Counted from the stretch's first letter, positions 1 to 11,200 are shown. The stretch is DNA of 64,000 nt from Dactylorhiza incarnata (GCA_033032865.1 JAWHQI010000170.1:5345501-5409500), one strand, 5' to 3'. Translations and numbers: made by a program. The notes: generated by a model from the letters alone, not told the origin.

Positions 1-96
1 AGCATCCACCGTCAGGAGAGTCTAGTGAGGGAGAAATAAGCATCGGCTACACCCCCAGTGGGTCCGAACTCAAGAGACCAGTTGCTGGTTTCAACA
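1..96 (+). repeat. 3' end of a gypsy-type LTR (copy 1)
   Basis: This stretch is repeated almost exactly at about 1732-1825 and ends in CAACA in both places. Here it is followed at once by a primer-binding-like sequence and a gag fragment, so it reads as the tail of a 5' LTR whose beginning lies before the window. Confidence 0.65.
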
Positions 97-116
97 TTTT
101 TGGTGCGGTGAGCGTG
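97..116 (+). other. Probable primer-binding site of the gypsy-like element
   Basis: TTTTTGGTGCGGTGAGCG directly follows the LTR end. Its form (TGG then GC-rich) resembles the primer sites of Tat/Athila-type gypsy elements. I cannot assign the tRNA. Confidence 0.4.
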
Positions 117-127
117 GACCGTAGCCG

Positions 128-604
128 GTGAAAGAAAATCCCAAGCTGGTTTCGATGACAGGAGATGGAGGAAATGGTTCTGACTCAGGTCAATCGCAGC
201 CACCAGCGGCAGGGGAGTGGCTGGAGATGTTTGAGAAGTTCAAGCGAGAGGTCCTGCAGACAGTTCTCGCGGCAAGGAGCGAGTGCGAGACCCCGACGGT
301 CCCAGTGGTTCCGCCTTTGCAGATCGGCGAGAACGCACCAGGGCAGCGGCCGGGGAAGGAGGTGCCAGCAGAAGGAAGCGCGCGAGATCTCCCCAGACGG
401 CAGCTGTTCAGCAGTCCGGCGAGTGCTGAGGTGTGTGAGTTGGTCCCGCGCGAGAGGACCACTCGCCGAGCAGGGGAAGGGAGCCCCTTTTGCGAGATGA
501 TCCTCTCGGCCCCAGTGCCAGAAGGGTTTCGTGGGCCGGAGATGTCCTACTACACCGGCAAGGAGGATCCAGTTGTGCACCTGCAGTGGTTCGAGGACAT
601 GACT
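128..604 (+). pseudogene. Ty3/gypsy gag N-terminal fragment
   Basis: An open frame of about 160 codons encodes a hydrophilic leader and then a segment with PEMSYYTGKEDPVVHLQWFE. That pattern (aromatic, G-K-x-D-P, then H-L..F) is typical of the start of the gag domain in plant gypsy elements of the Tat/Ogre type. The frame stops making gag sense at about 604, where it joins a copia LTR; the rest of gag, all of pol and the 3' half are absent. Broken copy. Confidence 0.6.
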
Positions 605-1118
605 TCGTTGGAACCTTCGACGTCAAGTCCGACGTCCAACCGTAACCACCACCGGAGACCAACGCCACCACCGGAGAGAAAAATCCAAGCCGGATCTAAA
701 TCCGCTTCTCCTCTCCACGGCACCACCTCCTTCTTCGCTTCGCCTCTCACCGACGCCGGCGGCTATCTCCTCCAAGACCGGCGGTGAGACTCTCCAACAA
801 CGGAGCACGAGCAAGACCGAATAGAGAGGGAGGAAGGAAGTGGGTTGATCTCCATCACACGAATAAGGAGATATATAGCCATAGGAAGAGAGAGAGATGG
901 CTGCTACTTGACTTGGGCGGTTACAACAATCCCATTTATGGGATTAATGGAGGGGTTACGACAATCCCATTTATGGGAATGAAGGTTACAGTTCTCTCAA
1001 GAGAGAAACTCTCATGCAATTACTCCATTTGTATCAAGCGGTTATTATTGCATGTGGTTTCCATTCTCTCTCTATCCAGAGAGAGAAAAACCATGCATGA
1101 TCTGAACCAAATACAACA
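605..1118 (-). repeat. Truncated copia LTR (partner of the LTR at 2952-3645)
   Basis: Very similar to 3132-3645 over its whole length, sharing the GGAACCTTCGACGTC start and the AAATACAACA end. The first about 180 bases of the full LTR are missing. It joins directly to the gypsy gag fragment on its left, so it is either a truncated insertion or part of a chimeric element. Confidence 0.75.
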
Positions 1119-1282
1119 ATTCACCACCTTTGTACAACCCGTATTCGCCGAGTGGGCCCCCCCCCCCAGCCAACTGGCGAAACCTGGGTCGTCCGGATCA
1201 TTCGCCGGGTCACTCGCCCAGGCTAAGGAAGGTAAAAATGCCCCCGGGTTGGTGGGGGTAAGCTGTAGGAGAGAAGGCGCTA

Positions 1283-1378
1283 GGCGAGTGGTGCCCTCAC
1301 GGACCACTCGCCCAGAAGCATGGGCATTCGCCCAGCCAGGCGGGTGCCCAGCGAATGGTGCCCTCACGGACCATTCGC
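1283..1378 (+). repeat. Two related hairpins with a covarying pair
   Basis: Hairpin 1 pairs GGCGAGTGGT (1283-1292) with ACCACTCGCC (1303-1312). Hairpin 2 pairs GCGAATGGT (1351-1359) with ACCATTCGC (1370-1378). The loops are the same (gccctcacgg). One G-C pair in the first is an A-T pair in the second, so both stems stay paired. Confidence 0.7.
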
Positions 1379-1535
1379 CCAAAGGGCTGTGAGGGGAAAA
1401 TGACCATAATACCCCTGGTGGGCTGCAAATAGCCCTTCGGAACAGCGGAGTTAGGCTGTTAGCAGACCAATTGGGGGTGCGGTTAGTAAAATTAAAAGGC
1501 GGATTCATGCTATTTACAGACCAGCCTAGGAAAAC

Positions 1536-1543
1536 TATAAATA
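1536..1543 (+). promoter_or_regulatory. LTR TATA box
   Basis: TATAAATA lies about 290 bases before the LTR end. It probably drove transcription of the gypsy-like element. No evidence that it is active now. Confidence 0.5.
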
Positions 1544-1991
1544 GACCCTTAAGGGCACCTTGGAGGAGATCCGATTTGAGAGAATCCTCTCCTCTAGGCT
1601 AGTTTTGGTGGGCAGCCAGTGCCCTCCAAGGTGCCCGGTTGAGCTTTGGTTTGGGAGGGGAAGCTCTCTAAGATCTTCCAGGCGTGTGGCGGGACCTCCT
1701 CGCTTCAGCCTTGGGTCTATTCCATTTCCAGCATCCACCGTCAGGAGAGTCTAGTGAGGGAGAAATAAGCATCGGCTACACCCCCAGTGGGTCCGAACTC
1801 AAGAGACCAGTTGCTGGTTTCAACAACCTTGGTTCGGGATCCGAAGCCACCACCTGCACGAAGCACTTCTGACTGCACAAGGCAACACTGCATAAAAGCA
1901 CCGACTGCACGAAGCAATACTGCGCGAAGCAACAACCTGCACGAAGCACCACCCCAAAAACTGAGGCGTCAGCCGACTTGCTCCAGTCGAC

Positions 1992-2819
1992 TCAGATAAC
2001 GTCTCCTTCCAGGTCCAATGTCACTAAGCCCGCGTCTTGGATATCCTTCGAAGTTCCAGAACTTCCTGCACGCTGCGGACAATTTCTCCTAATGTGACCA
2101 ACCTGTCTGCAGTGGTAACACGTCACTGCTTTCTTTGACGCCGACCGAGCTCGTGCACTGCTCGATCCTTTGTCAAAATTCCTCCCGCGTCCATACGCTA
2201 CCAAGATCTGGTCACCCCTAGGAGTGGGGTCCTTTAGCATCTGACTGGATAACAGCGCCGACGTGACTTCTTCCAGCCCCACTGTATCCTTACCATACAG
2301 GAGCGTAGTCACCATGTGCTTGTATGACGCCGGGAGCGAGGTAAGAAGCAAGAGGGCCTTGTCTTCTTCCTCCACCTTCGAACCAACCACATGCAATTGG
2401 CTCAGAAGACCGTTGAACACATTAAAGTGTTCCTGCAGGTTGCCACCTTCCTGCATCTTTGGCGCGTAGAGGCGCTGCTTCAGCAACAATCTTGTCGTCA
2501 CTGATTTCGCCAAGTACAGTCGCTCCAGCTTCTCCCAAAGCCCGACTGCCGTCTCTTCAGTCCCGATGTTGAAGAGCACCTGGTCAGCAACACACATCCT
2601 GATTGTGCTCGTGGCTTTTTCATCAAGATCTTTCCATTCCTCATATTTTACCTCCGTGGTTAATGTGTCGCGCCCCCGCAAGACTTGAATCAAACCTTGT
2701 TGAACCAACATATCCTTGACTCGAATCATCCATAGGCTAAAATTCCCACTGCCATCGAACCTCCCCACTGAATATCTCTCCAAAATTGCGTTCTTCCCTG
2801 CCATGACTGTCCCCGACAA
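1992..2819 (-). CDS. Copia gag protein (UBN2 type) with CCHC zinc knuckle
   Basis: An intact frame of 275 codons. It shows the copia gag signature: ERYSVGRFDGSGNFSLW near the N-terminus, a helical middle section (LWEKLERLYLAKS, LPASYKHMVTTLLYGK) and a nucleic-acid-binding zinc knuckle CYHCRQVGHIRRNC near residues 234-247. A second ATG five codons in (MAGKN) is a plausible start. The usual downstream protease-integrase-RT is absent, and the frame ends shortly before the junction with the foreign LTR. Gag forms the particle that packages element RNA. This copy is a transposon relic, not a host gene. Confidence 0.85.
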   Translation of the reverse strand: MSGTVMAGKNAILERYSVGRFDGSGNFSLWMIRVKDMLVQQGLIQVLRGRDTLTTEVKYEEWKDLDEKATSTIRMCVADQVLFNIGTEETAVGLWEKLERLYLAKSVTTRLLLKQRLYAPKMQEGGNLQEHFNVFNGLLSQLHVVGSKVEEEDKALLLLTSLPASYKHMVTTLLYGKDTVGLEEVTSALLSSQMLKDPTPRGDQILVAYGRGRNFDKGSSSARARSASKKAVTCYHCRQVGHIRRNCPQRAGSSGTSKDIQDAGLVTLDLEGDVI

Positions 2820-2937
2820 ACTAGAAGACCTGATTAGTTCAAGGTCGGATCTGAAAGAGTGGGAAGAGGACCTTGTCGTTCACCACCGCAGTCAAACCCT
2901 TCCTAGAACGTCCAATCCCGGTCGTCTAACTAACCTC

Positions 2938-2949
2938 GCTTTGATACCA
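2938..2949 (-). other. Copia primer-binding site (initiator Met tRNA)
   Basis: On the - strand TGGTATCAAAGC sits two bases after the LTR end. This is the standard complement of the plant initiator methionine tRNA 3' end used by copia elements. Confidence 0.85.
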
Positions 2950-2951
2950 CT

Positions 2952-3645
2952 TGTTGGGAAATCGGCGCCGGACAAAATTGCAAAGAAAAATATTAGCACA
3001 ATTTTAATAATAACGAGAATATCAAAATACAAGGAAGTCCGATACAAAACGCCACGGATGTGCCGGACGCGCTCGATCCGCAGGAAAAGTAGAAAATCTG
3101 GACTGCAATCCGCCTAGCGGACGCACAAGGTTCGTCGGAACCTTCGACGTCAAGTCCGACGTCCAACCGTAACCACCACCGGAGACCAACGCCACCACCG
3201 GAGAGAAAAATCCAAGCCGGATCTAAATCCGCTTCTCCTCTCCACGACACCACCTCCTTCTTCGCTTCGCCTCTCACCGACGCCGGCAGCTATCTCCTCC
3301 AAGACCGGCGGTGAGACTCTCCAACAACGGAGCACGAGCAAGACCGAATAGAGAGGGAGGAAGGAAGTGGGCTGATCTCCATCACACGAATAAGGAGATA
3401 TATAGCCATAGGAAGAGAGAGAGATGGCTGCTACTTGACTTGGGCGGTTACAGCAATCCCATTTATGGGATTAATGGAGGGGTTACGGCAATCCCATTTA
3501 TGAGAATGAAGGTTACAGTTCTCTCAAGAGAGAAACTCCCATGCAATTACTCCATTTGTATCAAGCGGTTATTATCGCACGCGGTTTCCATTCTCTCTCT
3601 ATCCAGAGAGAGAAAAACCATGCATGATCCGAACCAAATACAACA
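2952..3645 (-). repeat. Copia 5' LTR
   Basis: Starts TGTTGT and ends CCAACA on the - strand, with the primer site adjacent. About 694 bases. Its distal 514 bases are repeated at 605-1118. Confidence 0.8.
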
Positions 3646-4012
3646 GGTGGTGGCGGTCGTGAACACGGTGGTCATGAACCGTCGTTTGTGAACACCCAAC
3701 CTCACCTAAAAAATTTCATGCATTTTATGCTCAAAACTAGTTTATTTTCTTGGTAGCGGTCATCACCTTTGTCTTGCAAAACACACAATCTATGATAATG
3801 TTGTTTTTGACACAACTCACCGGAGCAAATAAGCTGCGCGTGACATTTTTTGCTCCGATAAGTTTGGACAAAAACACCATCCTCGTATAATGTATGTTTG
3901 GCATGACAAAAGTTTTGACAACCAACAAGAAAATGTAACTAATTTTGAACATAAAATTGGATGAAATTACTTAGGTGAGGTCGGGCGTTCACGAAATGGA
4001 GCCTTAGCGTTC
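3646..4012. mobile_element. MITE relic, same family as 43934-44147
   Basis: Shares GGTCGTGAAC, AACCTCACCTAA and the TTCAT.CATTTTATG.TCAAAACTAGTTT core with the copy at 43934-44147. The right side carries an inverted copy of the end (AGGTGAGGTCGGGCGTTCACGAA). The left tip is lost against the copia LTR. No coding capacity. Confidence 0.6.
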
Positions 4013-4079
4013 TTCCCATTTTATTCCTAAAGAAATTTAAATCACTGCAACGGTAGAATTTTGAGAGCGCTTCTGTAGA

Positions 4080-4330
4080 ACTCATGTGTTCAATTTCTAG
4101 TAAATTATGAGACAGTCATTTATCTATTCATCCTTCATTCTATTTCTCAAACGGTTCTTAATGATCTTTATAGCAGAAAATATTCTTTCAACAGCAGCCG
4201 TTGCAACCGTTAGAACACAAGCTAACTTCAAAAGCCGATAAATCAATTGTAAATGATTGTTTTTTAAGCTCCACTAATTTTTCAAGAAGTCCACTAATTT
4301 CATTAACTTGTGAGAATGTCTCGTTAGATC
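4080..4330 (-). pseudogene. hAT transposase C-terminal (hATC) relic
   Basis: The - strand reads VATAAVERIFSAIKIIKNRL followed by RNRMKDE and INDCLIIY. This is the hAT-family dimerisation domain, in which an A-x-x-E-R-x-F-S-A motif is followed by K-N-R-L-R. Stops interrupt it soon after (at the usual W and just past IIY) and a frameshift lies upstream, where QVNEISGLLEKLVELKKQ is in another frame. A dead fragment of a zinc-finger/hAT type transposase. Confidence 0.7.
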
Positions 4331-4370
4331 ACACATCAAATATATATATTGCTAAAGTGATAAATATTAA

Positions 4371-4854
4371 GGCTCTGTTTGGGATACCGGTGTCGTTTTA
4401 AAAAGGGGATGTTTAAAACGGAGATGCTAAACTATATTTTCAAAACTGTAGTTTCAAAACTGAGGCTTTGTTTGAGTAAACTTCATTTCGGTGGCGGTTT
4501 AAATTATTTTCAAAATTATCTTCACATAAATTTTATTTATTTTGAGCGGATTTTTTTTGAATTTTTTTAAACAAAAATAAGTATTATATATGTTGATTTT
4601 TTACAGATTTCTGGATATAATTTTATTTTTTATAGGAGTTAAATTGATTAAATAAAACTAATTAAAATTTAAAAAATATCCCAAACGGTCGTTTTGAAAG
4701 GGAGAATGGAGGTCTCTGGACCCTTTCAAAACGGAGGAAAAAGCAAGTTTTAAACCGGCCGTTTTAAAATGATAGCAATTTGGTTGTTGCCAAACACCTG
4801 TCCTCCGGTCCGTTCAGAATGGAATGGAGTCAAAATGGGCTCCCAAACAGAGCC
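4371..4854. mobile_element. Tourist/Harbinger-like MITE with TAA target duplication
   Basis: Terminal inverted repeats GGCTCTGTTTGGGA (left) and TCCCAAACAGAGCC (right), flanked on both sides by TAA (4368-4370, 4855-4857). 484 bases, no coding capacity, with internal TTTTAAAACGG-like repeats. It ends about 200 bases before the TMX2-like ATG, so it lies in the promoter or 5' UTR region. Confidence 0.85.
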
Positions 4855-4959
4855 TAAGTGTTTATTTTAAAAAAAGAGAGGTGCAGATAGCGTTATCAGT
4901 ATTTTATTTTCATTCGAGTGTACTGAAATACTCTTCAGCAAAGAGGTTGCAAGGCGGCG

Positions 4960-5004
4960 ATGTTCCTCATCGACAGCAGTTGCCGCAGCTCCGCCCTGTT
5001 GTAG
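4960..5004 (+). other. Possible short upstream ORF in the TMX2-like 5' leader
   Basis: An ATG at 4960 opens 14 codons (starting M-F-L-I-D-S-S) that stop at 5004, 53 bases before the main ATG. It would act only if transcription starts upstream of 4960, which the sequence does not show. Confidence 0.35.
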
Positions 5005-5057
5005 AGGAGAAATTCTAATTTCTAACAAAGGGCGAGTTGGCGGCGGCGAGAGCGAAG

Positions 5058-5234
5058 ATGGCGGCGCCGGCGACGGAGGTCAAGAATGGCAGTAATCCTT
5101 TTCCTTGGCTGAATCTGATGGTCACCGAGCCCTTCTACCTCCTTCACCTATTCGTCTTCTTCTCCTACTTCGTTGTCCGCAGTTCCGCCGTGCAAGACTT
5201 CTCCCCCGATCTCTCACTTCACCTACTTCGGCGG
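5058..5234 (+). CDS. TMX2: TMX2-like exon 1
   Basis: Codes 59 residues from ATG to LHLLRR, with donor CGG|GTATTG in phase 0. GC-rich, unlike the rest of the gene. Contains the first membrane segment. Confidence 0.85.
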
Positions 5235-8200
5235 GTATTGATTTCTTCTTTCCCCAATCTCCTAGGTCCGTTCAGACGGACGGAATTGATAGAGACGAAT
5301 TGGTTTTGTGGATTAGTAAAGCAATTGTAGCGTTCGGCTGAATAATTCTTCCTCCTCCTCCTCTTCTTCTCCTATTTCTTCTTCTCCCCCTTTCTGGAAC
5401 CCCTATTGGGAGAAGCCGAGTATGAGATCTGTTGGAAACGGGAACCTCTGAGCTCAGCCATTGCTACATCTGTCTAGGTTCTCTTCTTCCTCTTAGTCTT
5501 CTTTCTCCTCTTCTTCTTTTTTTCTTCTTCCTGGCCATTCGATTTAATATCCGATCTATGTTGTTTTGGATGAGATTGCGAAATAAACATAGTGAAAGTT
5601 GACAATGAAGGCAAATTACACTAAGATATATGTTTGTGATATTTATTTACTTTATTAGAGCATTATTATAATAATTGTAAAATCTTTGAATAATGCAAAC
5701 TCATTCTAGTGCAAAGCATTATATGAATAAAGTTATTGTGAATTTGTTTGATTTGACTGTGTTATGTGATACTGATAAAGCTACTGGCAGTCATGTAGCT
5801 ACCGCTATTGAGATGATAAATGAGATCGATGCCGAGTCAATTGTGGAACAAAGCAACAATACACATGAATGACCTAGAGTGGTTGGCGAATGAAGCACCA
5901 GAAAGTGGAAGAAGAGAGCTATTGGGGGTGTTGATGCAGTGGCGGCAGCCATTGTTAAGTTGGCAAATACCTTGTATGAAGTAGTCAACACCAAGTCTAC
6001 TAGCTCGCCCTTACGTTCATCGAGGAATGATGATGACATATATGCCGCACTTGCTCAGATGCCTGATTTGGACGAATGTGAATTACTGACAGCTATGAAT
6101 ATGCTTAGTTATGATAGTATTAAACATGACATATTCATGACTCTGCCAGATAACTTGAAGGGTGTATGACTACTAATGCAATTTGGTCGCTAGTTTTTTC
6201 TTATGTTTGTTATTTGAGAACTATTTTGTTATTTGTGTCAGTTATTTACTAACTATTTCTATGGATTTGAATTTGCCTATGTTATGTGAATTGCAATTTC
6301 TATCAATATTTGGTTAATTTCTAAAACTTACAAAATTAGAAAATTTTAATTTCTGTGAATGAATTCCATCCTGCATCTGAACAATATTTTTCATCAATTC
6401 CAATTCTACTAACTAAATTTCATCCTGCAACCGAATAGTGAAATTGTAATTTTGCACAAAGCTAATTCCTGCATATATTGGTTCTCGTCGGAAATCCAAT
6501 TCCAGAAAGTCAATTCCCTCTATCCGAACGGACTCCTAGGGTTTTTGACGCATGTGTTTTTTCTTTTTTCGTGCATCCCTGATATTTTGTTTGTTTTAAC
6601 GTTGCTTTCGGTTTGGTTATAACGACTCTATCATCATCTTACAGGAGGTTCAAGCAATTCTCGCTTTTTCCGTTTTGGCCGCAGTGAAGGTAACATTGTT
6701 TTCTGGATGTCTTTGGTTCAATGCTTTCCCGTGTAATGGATGTAATGCCCCAAAAAACGATTGATATCTTTTATTACTATCTGGCGCAGGATAAGATCCT
6801 AAATAGGCTAAGAGTTTTTTATATGCCGACACACTTCTAAGTTCCAATAATTTATTTTACTTGCACTAATTTTTTCTTTATAATTAAAAAATACTAGATA
6901 AGTCACAGTAGATAAAGCTAACAAACAAGAAAACCCGAGACATCGTAGTATGTAAGTGTACTCAAAACCAAATAGCTAAGTAAATGAAAACTCACAAAGG
7001 TTCAAAACTTGGATAAACGATTACAAATAACATATCCCTTAAGTAGGAAACTAACACTTAATTCAACACTAAAATATTGACTTCAAACTAAAAACTCACA
7101 CAAATCTAAAATGAGTTGGATGGGTATTTGGAGGACTTTCGGAAGCCGGAAACGAGGCCCGGGGTTGGGATTTTGCCTTCGAATGTAGCCCAGGTTGCTG
7201 GACAACATGTTTGGAATGGACTTCTCGGGTAGCTGGTAGAGGCTGCTGCTGCCGCATGATGGCTGGCTGGAGGTGGGAGGGTTGTGGCTTTTGGAATGCA
7301 AATTCTTGCAGCAGGGACTGAAATCCAGCCCCTGGACAGATTCCCGGAGGGCCATATGTGGGTTGTCGGGTGTTGTTTTCAAGGAAGGAGACTGTTGGAG
7401 GGTGATTCCACGAGAGAGGGAGAGGGGGAGGGTGGCTGTAAGGGATATTGGGCATGGTTTTGGAGTGGAGAGGCAGGGAGAAGTGGTTCCGCGTGAGAGG
7501 AGAGTGGGGTAGGCTGTTGGGTGGATGGAGGGGGGCTCAATTTTGGAGTGGGAGTGTGGGAAGGTAGCTCCACGTGGACTGTTAAGGGAGAGGGAGGGGG
7601 CCGGCTGTAGTGGAGAAGGTGGGGAATGGAGATAGTGGAGGAAATTTAGGAGAAAATCCTAAATTTTAGGAGAGGTGAAGTTAGTGGGGTAGAGGCAGTT
7701 AAGGTGGTTATGGGGTGGTGGTGGTGGTTGGTGGTTGTCGGAGCTGTTTTCGGCGATCGCTGGAAAATTGAAAACGGATGAGACTTGAAGGGTGGTGGTG
7801 GAGGCTCACCGGAGGTGGTCGGGGCAGGTTTTCCGGTGATCGCTAGAAACATAAAATGGTAGGGGATTTTAGAGGTGATGACGACAGTTTTTGGAGGAAT
7901 GTGGAGAGGAGAAAGGTGGAAGGCCGGCTAGTGGTTTTGGGGGGGGGTGGTTGGGGCTGCTGGTTGAAAGTGGAGGGAGGGGAGAGGGGTCTGCTGTCGG
8001 TTGGGGGCGGTGGCTGTGTAGTGGTTGGTTGGGAGAGGAGGGGGCTCAGATTTGGGGAAGGGGAAGGGAGTGTGCTGGCTGGCTGCAAGGGGTGTGATGC
8101 GTGGTCCAAGCTTCACCCCGGGGGTTCCGGCTTCATCACCGGATGATCAAAGGCAAGACTTCTTTGCTTCAACTTTCAATATCAATCTTAAGAGCCCCAC

Positions 8201-11200
8201 CCTTATTTATAGATTAGAGAGGGGCAACTAATGGTCATAATTCTTCGCTCGTTGTATCCCTCAAAATAAAAAATACAATGAAAAGAACGAAAAATGTTAC
8301 AATCGGCGATCCGCTCGAGATGAGCGGCCCCGATCGTCTCTAGGCCTGAGGTCGGCGTGAATAGACTATAACGGGTCATGTGGCATGATTCCCATCACTA
8401 TCACTTTGATTATCATATATAGTGACAAATGACAGTGCACCTTGTAATGAATGTAACACCCAAAACAATCTTTCATTACCATCATTTTTTTATTTACTTG
8501 ATTTGTTGGAATTTAAAGTGACTAAAGCCAATGCAAACTATCAAAATTTATCTCAATCACCTTGTATTTTGTCTACTAACTAGTTTCTTATATCCATTTA
8601 TGCACAACTTTACAAATTGATATTTTCAATCAGTAATTTGTTTGTTAGCAACTATTAATGAAGACCTCTTCACCTTTGGTATAATTGCGTGTAGTTTGTC
8701 AGAGAGGAAACTTGGGAGGCTTTCATTGCTGATATCTTGTTTTATTCTAAGGTATGCTTTCAATGTTTTCAATAGTCATGCTTGAAACATGCAGAATCGA
8801 TTCTTCTTTACCTTTCACAGCATTTGATGAATGAAATGGAAGTTATTTAAGGATAGAAGCATTAAAAAATTGTGGTGGGAGGAACAATTTTACCTTTACA
8901 CATCAAAACTCTACCTAGTTGTTTGAATGGAATTATTTACACAATACTTCTCTGTAATTATATTTTCCAGGGCTTCCTGTTTGCAGTTGCTCTCGTTATT
9001 GACTATCATGTAGCTTTTTGCTACTCGGTAGCATTTGCAGGTACGTTTTCGTACAGTTTTTTTAAATTGGAATGGGTCAAATAAACACTTTTTGAGTCTG
9101 GCCTTGTAATTTTAAAAAAAACCACCGTATCTGAAGCTATCTTCAACAAACTGAACTTGCCTTAATATTCCTAGTTTGTCATTGATTCAAGTATTTTTAT
9201 ACTTGATTCCTTTGTGATTCTGTTGTCAAAATTTTACAAAAGCACAATAATGCTAGCGATGCTACATGCACACGAGTTTTGAACTGTAAAGCATTTTTTT
9301 GATATTTAGGTTGAGTGAGACAAATTTGAGAATGTTTAGATTGATGTATAATAAAATTTGAAAGTTTAATCTAAGAGTTATATTAAAAGAATAATTAGAG
9401 TAACATCTATCAAAAATAAGGTGATTGAAAATATACTCGTGTTGTCGGGACATGTACAATGAAATATAGAAAATGCACACATTAAAAAACTAGATAAAAT
9501 TTACATGAAAGGACTAGGAAGGAGAAGTAGGTAGACGCAACATCTATAAACATTGTTCTAAATAAAAATTAGCTTTGACACTTCAGACAACACACAGCAG
9601 GAAAAGAAAAAAAATGATGGTTTGTTAAGTCAACCTCAAATAGTTGGGACACATGTTGGTATGCTGATATGTTAATATTTCATGTGGTTGTGTACCAACA
9701 CTTGTATCTTTCCTTAATAACTCGAAACCATATTAGAGTTTGTCATTAAATTAGCAACTTATCTGTCCTCTGCTATTTCATTCTGATTTATAAGTAGTTA
9801 TTTCTGTCTTATTATTCCCTCACTTTTTGCAGTTATCTTTGTTCTTGCCCAGCAACCGCCATATGATGGCGCAGGTATTGTTGATATTTTAGTTTATCTT
9901 ACACTGTAGTGGCTTCCTCATCGTATTACAATGATGCTTGACTTGTGCAAAATCTTCTACTTGATTTTGGCATGATATATCCCACCTCTTGATGGAGGGA
10001 TTATATTAATAAGCCAACTTATTTATCAATCTACTAAATTTGTGTCAAAAAAAATTTTGTATAAACATTTTGATGGAGATCGATCATGCCTCATTTGAAG
10101 GATTTATTGGATTGATGAATTTTGGATCATCGGATTGATGTAAAAAATTAGCATCGCGTTCGTCTCAAATTTTCATTTTTTATGCATTTTACTGACTTAT
10201 GTTTTGAAAGTCAGGTTAAATGTTCTGATCGGACGACTTGAGCTGTCAGATTCATTTATCCTAACTCCCTTCCTATACATATCATATGAGATCTTAGGAA
10301 GAGGGGATTGGGAGTTCGGTTCTTCACACAATAGAGCCCCTTGATCCTCCCCTCGGTGCGATGCCGAGGGCCCCGTGCGGATGCCGACTTCGTTGGTTCC
10401 AACTTCTAGGGGTGCTGATGCCCCCATTTGCCGCCTCCCTCGCCTCCGACGAACCACTTCGGCTATTTTCAAAGCAGCAACCTTTCTTTCCTCCTCCATA
10501 CAAGCCGTCGGCCACCGTCCACAAAATTTTTCTTCGCCAACAACCCCTTCCTAAGCCACTCTAACATCAGCCACCCCTACCATATCTGTCCCGCACCTGC
10601 CTAGAACCTCCTCCTCCGACCACCAAACCGAACCCTACCGCATCTTACCCCCCATCCAACCCCTCCCTTGCCTTTAGATCCTGCCGCCTGCTGAACTAAG
10701 CTTAGCCTAGGGCTTGGCCAAGTCACTTTCTTGCATCCGAAGCCCGGCCAATCCATCTCTTGCACCCATCCCTCCTCCCCCTTGCCCGACACAACCCAAC
10801 ACACCTTATTGCAGTCCACAAACAACCGTATGTTCTCTCCAGCATCCAATCTGCAACAACCTCCTTTCTTCGGATTGCCACTGCCGCACTGACGGTCATT
10901 GGATTTCCGCCCCTACGCCGATGGCCCTTGTACTTGGAGTGCTTCACATTTATTTTCTTATCATCGCATCATATGGATGCACTTTATATTTCTTGTAATG
11001 TTGGGCTTAATTAATGTTGGCTAGATTCTTTCATTTGACGCGCCCTTTCTATTCGCCATGCTATTCAATTTATATGCTCTCTTAATTAATTTGTACTTGT
11101 CACATGTTTATTTGATTTGAATGATTGCGATTAATTGTGACCTATTGCACGAGTTTTATGTTTTGTTGTTTAATTAATTGCACTCTGGAAACTATCTTGC

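Larger units (their letters stand above)
1131..1825 (+). repeat. Gypsy-type LTR (copy 2), with TATA box and paired hairpins
   Basis: Its last 94 bases match the LTR tail at 1-96, including the CAACA end. It contains a good TATA box (TATAAATA, 1536-1543) followed by transcript-leader-like sequence, as expected of an LTR promoter. Two hairpins at 1283-1312 and 1351-1378 lie in the presumed U3 region. The left boundary is uncertain; TGTACAACC at 1131 is a candidate start. Confidence 0.6.
1826..3645 (-). mobile_element. 5' part of a Ty1/copia retrotransposon: LTR, primer site and gag
   Basis: Read on the - strand: 5' LTR (3645-2952), primer-binding site (2949-2938), then gag (2819-1992). Protease, integrase and RT are missing: the element is cut at about 1826 by the gypsy-type LTR. 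The low-complexity stretch 1858-1945 with repeated GCACGAAGCA lies at the cut side. Confidence 0.75.

Noticed and set aside
7083..8146. Overlapping open frames rich in proline, serine or glycine on both strands
   Set aside because: They lie in the strand-biased leader of a solo LTR. Length comes from few stop codons in C/G-rich sequence, not from conserved protein.
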